DNA of 19,972 nt, from assembly GCA_900128395.1 (NCBI GenBank), contig LT649566.1:1-19972 (forward strand), read 5' to 3'. The translations under genes were made by a program, and so were the position numbers. Origin of the DNA: Stramenopiles sp. TOSAG23-2. Taxonomy: Eukaryota; Sar. Position 1 is the first letter of the stretch. Each line of letters starts with the position of its first letter. A model generated the notes under the pieces. The model was not told the origin of the DNA. It did not search any database and saw nothing but the letters and a program-made list of their open reading frames with translations. Positions 8,022 to 15,567 of this stretch are shown here, piece after piece.

Positions 8022-8464
8022 TTGGTTTTGGAGGAGAGGCGAGACTATGGGAAGGGTGTAGTCTGTGTCCCTATGTGTAGGGGATTCTCTATGGTGTGAC
8101 AATGCTATGGTTTGATACCTTTAAACGAGGAAAGTGGTTCGTTTTTTCGTAGAAAAAAATATTTATTATATTAAAAAGAAGGGGAGGGCACCCTGTTACC
8201 CTGTTGTTTACTACAGTGTTTTTAATACTAACAACAAGACAATATATATATTTACACAAGAAATAGACTGACTGAGGCAGAAACGTCAAAACAAACAAAG
8301 AAAATCGAAAGAAGAATTAAAACAATCAAGGAAGTTTTATAAAATTTACTGCGGTGTTGAACATTTACGTGCGCGGTGTTTTAAAAAAGCAAGAGGATAT
8401 TTTCAAACAAGGTTGAGAATAGTTTTGATCGAGACGATCGAAAATACTTTTTTTTGTTGATACA

Positions 8465-8857
8465 ATGAAACAAGTTCGTGTATTGATAATATGTTTGTTG
8501 TTACTATCTGTTGTTAGTGGTAAGGATGTTACTTGTGAAGCTGGTGAAGGTGTTCCAAGTGGAAAGATATTTACATCTGGTTTAGCATCAGAATGTAGTG
8601 GTATATCTAAAATAACAACAGAAGCAGAATGTAAATTAGCAGCTGAATATAATAGGAAGAATAATATTGATAAAAATGTAGGATTTAGAGGCCGATGGAG
8701 TAGGTCGGATGTTCCTCCTGGATGTTTTTATAGTGATTATAGTAAGAAATATTGGTGGAATGACGACACAAAAGCAACAGGACAATGTAGTGATAGTTAT
8801 AAATGTATATGCAAAACAAAAACATGTACCAAATGCCCAATCAATACACTAAAATAA
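8465..8857 (+). CDS. N-terminal open part of the cysteine-rich secreted protein
   Basis: As sequenced, translation from ATG 8465 gives 130 residues: a signal peptide of about 19 residues and one complete Cys-rich module ending CTKCPINTLK, then TAA created at the junction with the next repeat copy. If the sequence is correct, this small secreted protein is what a ribosome would make. The module's pattern (AEC..AAEYN, GC.Y, KYWWND, C.C) resembles an uncharacterised Cys-rich extracellular module seen in algal and protist proteins; that resemblance is from memory. Confidence 0.55.
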   Translation: MKQVRVLIICLLLLSVVSGKDVTCEAGEGVPSGKIFTSGLASECSGISKITTEAECKLAAEYNRKNNIDKNVGFRGRWSRSDVPPGCFYSDYSKKYWWNDDTKATGQCSDSYKCICKTKTCTKCPINTLK

Positions 8858-11224
8858 CAACAGAAGCAGAATGTAAATTAGCAGCTGAATATAATAGTAA
8901 GAACAATATTGATAAAAATAAAGGATATGGAGGCCGAAGAAGTATTTATTCGGGGAATTTACCACCACCTGGATGTTATTATAGTGGTGTGTGGCATGAT
9001 AAATATTGGTTTAATGACAAGTTTGCACTTGTCGCAATAATCGGAAGCAAATGTAGTGATAGATTTAAATGTATATGCAAACCAAAAACATGTATCAAAT
9101 GCCCAATCAATACATATAGTGAAGGTGGTATCAATCCAGTATATCTAAAATAACAACAGAAGCAGAATGTAAATTAGCAGCTGAATATAATAGTAAGAAT
9201 AATATTGATAAAAATGTAGGATATGGAGGCCGAAGGAGTTTGTCGTATGAACCACCTGGATGTTTTTATACCCCTGGTGGTTATAATAAATATTATTTTA
9301 ATGACATCACAAAATCAAGAGGAAAATGTAGTACTATTGGTAAATGTATATGCAAACCAAAAACATGTATCAAATGCCCAATCAATACATATAGTGAAGG
9401 TGGTATCAATCCAACATGTACACCATGTCCAAAACCAAAAAGAGTAGTAGTCGATGGAAAAGCTGCGTTAAATGTAAATTGTGTATCAAGTTGCCCATCT
9501 GGTTATGGGTACCATAAAAAAAAAAAAATGGTCAGACAAGTTGCATACAATGTCAGAAAAACCATGCTAGTAAAGGTGGTGATATGAAATGTGAAGCATG
9601 TTCTGATGGCAAACGATCAGACAAAGGTGCATCTGAATGCGTGCAAGGTGAAATTATAGATGAAATAGATGGTAAACTTGAGAAAATTTTCAAACGATTA
9701 GATGCACAAAAAGAAAAACAAAACGATTTATCAATTAAAAATTCACGTTTATGGCAAAAAGAACAAATACGTTTACAACATGACAAAATCATGCAAGCAC
9801 GTAAAGAACAAGATGATAAAGACGAAAAAAAATCATGTGAAACACAACGTTTAAAAGGTACTGTTATTTTCCCTGCAATTGAAATATCAAATGAAATTGA
9901 AAAGATTGAAGATACAACATGCATTGATACCAATCGTGATGAATTATTAAAATCATTTTGTTCTTTTACATCTGATTTAGATAATTTATTTCAAATTCAA
10001 TCTATTGATAGAGAAGCAAAGTCGTTTTGGCCAAATATATGTTGTAAAGAACGGAATGATAAAACATTAGAAGTTTGTGAAGACCCAACTGGAAAGATAA
10101 AACGTCAAAATATTATACCCTTTGCATTATCGCAAGGAGGTGATTATAGTCGCCATAATTTATACGTAGAAGTGACTGATACCATAAAAAAAAATGGTTA
10201 TTTGCACAAAGGTATGAAGAAGTTACTACGCTCGCTTGGTAAAAGTAAAACAAGACATGCAAACGAATTAGTCAATTCATTTTTCAACGATGTATCTTTA
10301 TGTGGCCCACGTATAATGGATGCACCGGGTGCAAAGGAGAAAACGAAATTATGTGAATTGTTTGTGCCATATAAGCGTGCGATGACGAACTTTTACAACT
10401 TAATTAAAAGTTTGTACATGCAACCAATGAAAATCCAGACCTCATCGTTTTTAGAGACCGTGGAAAAATCGTTACGTAAACGTTCGACTGTCAAACGCAT
10501 AGGAAAAAACAATATACAAAACATGATACAAATGAAACCAATGCCAAAAGCAGCAGCAGAAAAATGTACTGGCGGCTCTAAATTTGTCTCATCAGAGCTG
10601 AAGCAGAGGAAAACGGCGTTTTGTCATGGATACAACCATTTGGATTTAAGTGATACCAACGTCAAAAATGTGGCGGTCCATTATTTGAAAAATGACATTG
10701 CTTACAATGATACAGAAATGTTTCGTTTATCTGAACAGCTGCGGTATCAAGTAACAGACACATCCTGCCCTGCGCCATTGTTTACGGCAAACGATATATC
10801 CATACAGCAGGTTGCGATGGATGTATTGGGAAAGGAGAAAGAATGGGTTGCCGTGATTAATTTGAACACCGAAGATAAAAATGGGTATTTACAAAGTGAA
10901 TTGCCGTATTGCGAGTCAAAACCGCATCTAATTGGTGCAAAAACAACCGTTAAAGCCTATGTGGATAATGACAATGATTGTAATGGGCTGGTTGATTATG
11001 AGAAATGTAAAGATAATTGTATAAAAGAATGTAGTTTTGGAAAAACTACAGAATCATCGTCGTATTGTGACACAAGTTGTGAAAAGAAATTGGAGCCATT
11101 GAAAGACAAACGCCACAAGCACTATTCCAAAGACGTGGTGTTGACGGGAACGCAATACACGGTGAAGAGTTCACATGTGAGTAGGAGGAGGCGGTTGTTA
11201 CAGTACGGTCGAGGTGGTTGTTGA
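8465..11224 (+). CDS. Large cysteine-rich secreted protein gene, frame broken in three places
   Basis: I read 8465-11224 as one gene. It starts at ATG 8465 (A at -3) with signal peptide MKQVRVLIICLLLLSVVSG. Next comes a Cys-rich module (ITTEAECKLAAEYN ... PPGCFY ... KCICK), then a GCC2/GCC3- or TNFR-like Cys repeat (CIKCPINTYSEGGINPTC, CVSSCPSGYGYH, CIQCQKNHASKGGDMKC, CSDGKRSDKGASEC), then a long charged helical and Cys-containing region to TGA 11222. The module is present three times (from 8607, 8849 and 9145), but the spacings of 242 and 296 bp are not multiples of three, so each copy is in another frame. A run of 13 A at 9516-9528 causes a third break. Removing the two extra copies and changing the A-run by one base would give one continuous frame. 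Pseudogene, assembly error or unusual processing are all possible. Confidence 0.6.
8607..9415 (+). repeat. Three out-of-frame tandem copies of a cysteine-rich module
   Basis: Each copy starts CTAAAATAACAACAGAAGCAG (8607, 8849, 9145) and runs through the AEC-AAEYN and CICK-CIKCPINT parts. Copy 1 stops after CCAATCAATACA, copy 2 after TCAATCCA, and only copy 3 continues into the following Cys repeats. Junctions are sharp and differ from each other, so these look like two unequal duplication events. Substitutions between copies, mostly in the middle third, show they are not fresh artefacts of one sequence. Confidence 0.9.
9518..11224 (+). CDS. C-terminal part of the cysteine-rich secreted protein
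   Basis: This frame opens right after the poly-A run (KKKNGQTSCIQCQKNHASKGGDMKC), 66 bases before its first ATG at 9584, so that ATG is probably not a true start. After two Cys-repeat motifs there is a charged helix (KLEKIFKRLDAQKEKQNDL). About 400 residues follow with scattered cysteines (SFWPNICCKE, SLCGPRIMDAPG, DTSCPAPLF) and no domain I can name. VDNDNDCNGLVDYEKC near the end looks like an acidic calcium-binding loop. The protein ends SRRRRLLQYGRGGC; an Arg-run-LLQ motif is familiar in predicted algal secreted proteins, but its meaning here is inference. Confidence 0.6.
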   Translation, partial: KKKNGQTSCIQCQKNHASKGGDMKCEACSDGKRSDKGASECVQGEIIDEIDGKLEKIFKRLDAQKEKQNDLSIKNSRLWQKEQIRLQHDKIMQARKEQDDKDEKKSCETQRLKGTVIFPAIEISNEIEKIEDTTCIDTNRDELLKSFCSFTSDLDNLFQIQSIDREAKSFWPNICCKERNDKTLEVCEDPTGKIKRQNIIPFALSQGGDYSRHNLYVEVTDTIKKNGYLHKGMKKLLRSLGKSKTRHANELVNSFFNDVSLCGPRIMDAPGAKEKTKLCELFVPYKRAMTNFYNLIKSLYMQPMKIQTSSFLETVEKSLRKRSTVKRIGKNNIQNMIQMKPMPKAAAEKCTGGSKFVSSELKQRKTAFCHGYNHLDLSDTNVKNVAVHYLKNDIAYNDTEMFRLSEQLRYQVTDTSCPAPLFTANDISIQQVAMDVLGKEKEWVAVINLNTEDKNGYLQSELPYCESKPHLIGAKTTVKAYVDNDNDCNGLVDYEKCKDNCIKECSFGKTTESSSYCDTSCEKKLEPLKDKRHKHYSKDVVLTGTQYTVKSSHVSRRRRLLQYGRGGC

Positions 11225-12081
11225 AAGTGTGTAGTTTGTAAAATTATATTTTCTTACGCTAGGAAATAAAAATGGTTGTTTTAACTATAAATGTTATTAT
11301 TCTTGCAGAATATTCGTACAGTAGCGAATCCGGACATCCGGACAACTTAGATAGGAAATGAAAATGGTTGATTTAACTATAAATGTTATTACTCTATAGA
11401 AATATTCGTAGCGAATTCGGACAACTTAGATAGGAAATGAAAATGGCTGATTTAACTATAAATGTTATTACAAATATTCGTAGCGTATTGATAGGAGGTG
11501 AAATGTTCCAATATAAGTATAAAAAACATTATTCTTGCAGAATATTCTTATCGAATTCTGTACCTTATTTTCTAGAATAAAATTCCAACATCTCCTTTTC
11601 TCAAAAGTATACGAAATAATTCTATTTAAGTACGATTATTCAACCGTGTGATAGGCTCCCTACAGGTTTTTAGTAGTTTAAGGAGTTTGGTGGAAAAAAG
11701 CACGAAAGGACGGTGAAAATAAAATATGTCATAGCATACAAATAGGCTTACGATGTTGACTTTCTTTTTGGTATTTATTATTACCAAGGGAGCCCTCACT
11801 CTCTACGAAGGAAATACCATTGAGAGAGGGGCTGTTAGGGGTGGGGACACAGCACAGTAGCTCTCTGGCTCTCTATGCAAAGCGGCGAGGCACTCGACTA
11901 CCTTCTCCCCAGATCTCATCATATAATATATTAACCCGAAGATAGATATGTGCATATACTCAGTTGGAAAAAATGGAAAAAAAGAAAGACAAACACATAA
12001 CAGTAGAGAGAGTAAATTTATATATACGTACATGTACATATATGTATATATATATATACATATATCACCTTATCTATAAAT
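11225..12081. other. Intergenic region with degenerate tandem array and AT-rich promoter
   Basis: A four-unit array fills 11259-11570 just after the cysteine-rich gene. From 11600 to 12081 the sequence is unremarkable apart from a TA-rich palindromic stretch (12020-12066) immediately upstream of the next ATG. A minus-strand open frame at 11803-12039 has no family resemblance and is probably chance. Confidence 0.6.
11259..11570 (+). repeat. Degenerate tandem array, four shrinking units
   Basis: Units begin with AGGAAATRAAAATGG-like sequence at 11261, 11353, 11432 and (AGGAGGTGAAATG) 11493, giving spacings of 92, 79 and 61 bp. Each carries the blocks TTTAACTATAAATGTTATTA and AATATTCGTA.CGAAT, and the first two end CGGACAACTTAGATAG. 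The fourth is the most diverged. The array starts 35 bp after the stop codon, so it is probably transcribed as 3' untranslated sequence. Confidence 0.85.
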
Positions 12082-13431
12082 ATGAGTAATAGTAATAATG
12101 CACTTGATATGGGTGCAAGATCGGCAATTCAAACATCTATTGCGATGATCATTGCGCCTGCGAAGAAAAAGAAGAAGAAAAAAAAGAATGTAAAAAAAAA
12201 TATTCATCAGACAAATAATAATAGTAAGAAAAGAAAATCAGCAACTTCTTCATATAATAGTGATAATATTAATAATAATAGAATAGTAGTACTTCCAGAT
12301 AAAATTAATGTGAAAAAGATATCAGATGTATGTCAATATAATGCAAATCATTGTATATCTGCGAAAGAATCATTGTTTGAAACGATGACTAGTTATAATA
12401 GTCATATTCGACTTTTGATTCTTCAAGTTATTAATCAGTTATTTCTTCAACATGAAAAATTTCGCAAAGAAGTTGTAAACGATTTGCGTAATTTGGTTCT
12501 TCTTTGTATCGGGGATACATCGAATTTAAGAGGTCAGCTTCCACCACCAGCAAAGTTTGCAAAATTTTTGAAAGACAGATTTATAGATATGTTTGAAGAT
12601 TGGCATTTAAATCATGGTACAGATTACAAAGCTTTAAGAGTCGCATATACATATATGCAAGAAAAACGTGGAATTGTCTTCTTAAATAGAAATCCTAATA
12701 AACGTTTGAGAATAAATAATAATAATAATAATAATAATGGAAATCAAAAAAAATTGTCATCTTATAATATGGAAAATGCTTGGAGAGATTTTCTGTCTTT
12801 AAAAAATGATACAATGAATATAGAGGATGTTGAAGATGCCGTAAAAATTGTAGAAGAAGCTTTAACTATGCTTTTGACAAATCAAATAAAATGTAGTAAG
12901 GAAGATAATGTTGATAGCAGCAACAACAACAATAATAATAACAATAATAATAATAACTCTGAACAACAAAATATCATCAATAATTATAAAAAAGAAAAAC
13001 AAATTGTTTTAAGTGATAATACCACATATGATTATGATGATAATAGTAGTAGTAATGAAGAAGATGATGATGACGATGACGACGAGGAATGGTTAGATGC
13101 AGAGACAAATTTACCTTTAACAAATAAAACCATGACAACGACTACGACAACGACGACAAAGAGTATTGCCAATACTGCAGCGACAACAATTAATAATAAA
13201 TATAGTTTGCTTGTACAAAAAATGAATGAATTTAAGAAATTATTAGATACTAAATATTCAGGAAATGTACAAAATTGGATTAAGAAACTTATTGATATAC
13301 TAAAAGCAGTTGAATCATCAAAAGAAAGACATTTTGAAGTCAAAATGATACGAGATAAGTTAATTAATATTCGTAATAAAATTGACATATTGAATGATAA
13401 GTACAGTCAATTTAAGCATGTACGAGTATAA
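12082..13431 (+). CDS. UVSSA: UVSSA-like transcription-coupled repair factor, N-terminal domain
   Basis: The product is 449 residues from ATG 12082 (A at -3). Residues about 87-200 match the VHS-like N-terminal domain of UV-stimulated scaffold protein A: the helix HIRLLILQVINQLFLQHEKFR, DLRNLVLLCIGDT, the signature LPPPAKFAKFLKDRF, and W.L..GTDYKALRVAYTYMQ.K. UVSSA helps remove RNA polymerase II stalled at lesions in transcription-coupled nucleotide excision repair. Flanking it are a Lys run (KKKKKKKK near 29-36, likely nuclear), two Asn runs, an acidic run (EEDDDDDDDEE) and Thr runs from trinucleotide repeats. The C-terminus is helical. The family's C-terminal Cys-rich DUF2043 region is absent, and the protein is shorter than human UVSSA, so a missing 3' exon or a reduced form is possible. 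Confidence 0.65.
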   Translation: MSNSNNALDMGARSAIQTSIAMIIAPAKKKKKKKKNVKKNIHQTNNNSKKRKSATSSYNSDNINNNRIVVLPDKINVKKISDVCQYNANHCISAKESLFETMTSYNSHIRLLILQVINQLFLQHEKFRKEVVNDLRNLVLLCIGDTSNLRGQLPPPAKFAKFLKDRFIDMFEDWHLNHGTDYKALRVAYTYMQEKRGIVFLNRNPNKRLRINNNNNNNNGNQKKLSSYNMENAWRDFLSLKNDTMNIEDVEDAVKIVEEALTMLLTNQIKCSKEDNVDSSNNNNNNNNNNNNSEQQNIINNYKKEKQIVLSDNTTYDYDDNSSSNEEDDDDDDDEEWLDAETNLPLTNKTMTTTTTTTTKSIANTAATTINNKYSLLVQKMNEFKKLLDTKYSGNVQNWIKKLIDILKAVESSKERHFEVKMIRDKLINIRNKIDILNDKYSQFKHVRV

Positions 13432-13910
13432 AAAAATAAAATGATCTCCCTAGTGTATTGATACAGCCGAGAGAGAAGAAAAATTTTACGAACGTACTAA
13501 AAGTATGATATATAATAATTAATATTATAAAATTATACGAAGTATTTCTATATATTTGAATATATTATACGAAGTACGTACAGTATATAATATATACGAA
13601 CACGTATGCATATAAAATTATTTATGTACACACCGTATATTTAATTAGAGAGAGCTATATATATATATATATGTTGTATTCTCTTCTTTCCCTATCTCCC
13701 TCTCTCCTCTTTCATTTTCGTAATTACCGTATGACATACGAAGTATAATATTATATATATTATATATATAATAACATATACATGTATGCATGTCAAATGA
13801 TGCTCATCATATATACCCGGAGTATGCATAGGATATCATATATTCGTATTTTATATCTTTTTAATATTACACATACTAATCATATATACGAATCGTACGT
13901 CTTATCATAT
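13432..13910. other. Convergent intergenic region, AT-rich
   Basis: The region separates the 3' ends of the UVSSA-like and RFC3 genes. It is mostly TA-rich with TATATATA runs and several copies of TATACGAA (13534, 13566, 13593, 13885). I see no gene and no further repeat. Confidence 0.7.
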
Positions 13911-14966
13911 TTATCCATAAAGAGTAATTAACCATTTTTTATATAATTGCATGAATTTCGCTACAAATGCTTCCAAATGAAAAATCTCTTTTTGTCCAGT
14001 TTGTAAACGATGTTCATAAAATGCAGCCCAATGACATACTTGAATTTTTAAGTTATCATCGCATTTTTTCAAAAGTTCGTTTGTCAATGTTTTTAATATG
14101 ACATCTGCTGGTATACAATTTGTTAATAATTCGTATAATTTACCACGTACGCTTAACAATCGTGCTGGACTTTGCTCCTTTATAATATCATTAGCAACTC
14201 CGATGGTATATGCTTCCCAATCTGTAATTTGGATTTCTTGATCATCTTTGAAAGGATAATTTTGAACTTTGCATGCTTCTAACATCAATATAGCGCGTCT
14301 TAAATTTCGTCCAGATGCATCAGCAATACGTCTTGAAAATGCATCTGAAATTTTCAAACCTTCCTTTTTACAAACGCTGGTCAATACTTGGCATATTTCT
14401 GGCACTTTTGGCAATCCAACACGAACACAAAGGCAACGACTACGTACTGGATCGATTACTTTTGATAAACGTTGGCAACATAATATTAAACGGCAATTGG
14501 CGGTGTATTTCTCCATCGTCCTGCGCAATGCTGCTTGTGCTTGTTTTGATAGGCGATCTACTTCGCTTAAAATAACTACTTTAAATTTCTTTTGTCCAGA
14601 GTTATCAAGAGAACGAAATTGTGCAATTTCTTTAATAACTTCTTGTACAACAAAACAATCTTTGTTTCCAACATCAGCAGGGTTTAATTCTGTATGATAA
14701 TTACTACCCATCATGCTAATTTCTACCGTCGCGTTGGTAGGTGTTTTGAACGTCCGATGTTCCATCTTTATCTTTTGAACACTTGGACCAAAGATAGCAC
14801 GTAACAATGCCATGATACGTGTTTTCTTTCCAGCACCAGATGGTCCATAAAATAACATATGTGGTAATGAACCAGTAGATGCTAATGTTTTTAATTGCGT
14901 TGATATTTCATTATGATAATCTAACCTATCCAACGTGTTTGGTCTGTATTTATCCACCCAAAGCAT
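13911..14966 (-). CDS. RFC3: Replication factor C subunit 3 (clamp loader)
   Basis: The product is 351 residues (human RFC3 is 356), ATG complement at 14964-14966 with A at -3. As one of four small subunits it loads PCNA onto primer-template junctions in the nucleus. It opens with LWVDKYRP, the small-subunit signature. The Walker A motif is GPSGAGKKTR at 41-50. In place of DEAD it has SEVD at 134-137, as in human RFC3 and yeast Rfc5, which marks this as that subunit and not RFC2, RFC4 or RFC5 (human naming). ALRRTMEKY is near 146-154 and the SRC motif is at 176-178. The C-terminal collar contains CHWAAFYEHRLQ and FHLEAFVAKFMQLYKK, nearly the human sequence. No intron is needed. It converges on the UVSSA-like gene. 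Confidence 0.97.
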   Translation of the reverse strand: MLWVDKYRPNTLDRLDYHNEISTQLKTLASTGSLPHMLFYGPSGAGKKTRIMALLRAIFGPSVQKIKMEHRTFKTPTNATVEISMMGSNYHTELNPADVGNKDCFVVQEVIKEIAQFRSLDNSGQKKFKVVILSEVDRLSKQAQAALRRTMEKYTANCRLILCCQRLSKVIDPVRSRCLCVRVGLPKVPEICQVLTSVCKKEGLKISDAFSRRIADASGRNLRRAILMLEACKVQNYPFKDDQEIQITDWEAYTIGVANDIIKEQSPARLLSVRGKLYELLTNCIPADVILKTLTNELLKKCDDNLKIQVCHWAAFYEHRLQTGQKEIFHLEAFVAKFMQLYKKWLITLYG

Positions 14967-15234
14967 GTTTGTTTCTCCTTTTTTTTTTAATGCTAATTTA
15001 AATGATTTTCGTTCTAATTTTTCTTATTACTGTATTAGTCTTTCTATAATCCGTATATATATATGTACATACATTATTCAAGTACCTGTATTGTACTATA
15101 AATTGAAATAAATATATATATAGAGAGAGAGTCGTCTATTAACTAGTACTAACAATGGGCAATGCTATTATAATTAGTGTTATTATTTATTGACTCAAAA
15201 TCATCAATTCAAATTTCACACAAATCATTCCCAC

Positions 15235-15281
15235 GCATTCTGATGGCATTCCACAGCATTTTCCAGGCATTTTCTGGCATT
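15235..15281 (+). promoter_or_regulatory. Five GCATT motifs at 10-11-bp spacing
   Basis: GCATT starts at 15235, 15246, 15256, 15267 and 15277: spacings 11, 10, 11, 10. This equals a 21-bp period, or 10.5 bp per motif, so all five face the same side of the helix. Three are GGCATT. The cluster sits 287 bp upstream of the receptor-like ATG and about 270 bp from the RFC3 ATG. A binding array is inferred; a decayed 21-bp tandem repeat is the alternative. Confidence 0.5.
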
Positions 15282-15517
15282 CCTTAGAGTACCTACCTAG
15301 GTAGTCTACAAATAATATTAAGTGCTATTTATATGCTATCCAGCCTGGCCAGCTATTATAAAATTCTTCTCTTCAATCAGCAACAACAATAATAATAATT
15401 GCAACAACATAATTAACGTAGCGATATGTGCATAATATTTTTTAGTTTTTAGTATAGAGAAGATAGATGAAAGAGATAGATAGATAAGTAGAGAGAGATT
15501 AGATTAGATTAGAGTAA

Positions 15518-15562
15518 ATGACGTGGAAGAGGAAAAGACAATCAAAGATCAAAACGAGATAA
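15518..15562 (+). other. Upstream open reading frame, 14 codons
   Basis: ATG at 15518 opens a frame of 14 residues, very basic (MTWKRKRQSKIKTR), ending with TAA at 15560-15562, only five bases before the main ATG at 15568. It is in a different frame. It has A at -3, so scanning ribosomes could use it and it may lower translation of the receptor-like gene. Regulatory function is inferred from position only. Confidence 0.5.
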
Positions 15563-15567
15563 ACAAT

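Larger units (their letters stand above)
7235..8464. other. Long intergenic region with dispersed repeat copy 2
   Basis: No gene is supported. The region holds the 14-bp perfect palindrome GTACTGTACAGTAC at 7501-7514, dispersed-repeat copy 2 (7860-8021) and, from about 8090, AT-rich sequence that probably includes the promoter and leader of the cysteine-rich gene. Short open frames at 7527-7787 (+) and 8089-8298 (-) have no family resemblance; the first begins with GTG. Confidence 0.6.
14967..15567. other. Divergent promoter region with phased GCATT motifs
   Basis: The region lies between RFC3 (-) and the receptor-like gene (+). It contains five GCATT words at one-helical-turn spacing (15235-15281), an AGATAGATAG/AGATT repeat stretch (15465-15512) and a short upstream open frame (15518-15562). 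Nothing else is recognised. Confidence 0.6.

Noticed and set aside
8089-8298. Minus-strand open frame of 69 codons
   Set aside because: It is hydrophobic and AT-driven with no family resemblance, and it lies in the probable upstream region of the cysteine-rich gene.
8607-9415. CRISPR-like array
   Set aside because: The repeats are long, only three, coding in character and without short unique spacers.
11803-12039. Minus-strand open frame with a hydrophobic stretch
   Set aside because: The Tyr/Val/Leu content reflects TA-rich repeats next to the UVSSA-like start; no motif is present.
13032-13388. Minus-strand open frame with Ser and Val runs
   Set aside because: It is the antisense shadow of the Asp and Thr codon repeats in the UVSSA-like gene.
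13534-13575. loxP-like half sites (TATACGAAGTAT)
   Set aside because: They resemble a loxP arm by chance: the copies are not in inverted pairs with an 8-bp spacer, and the shorter word TATACGAA is common here.
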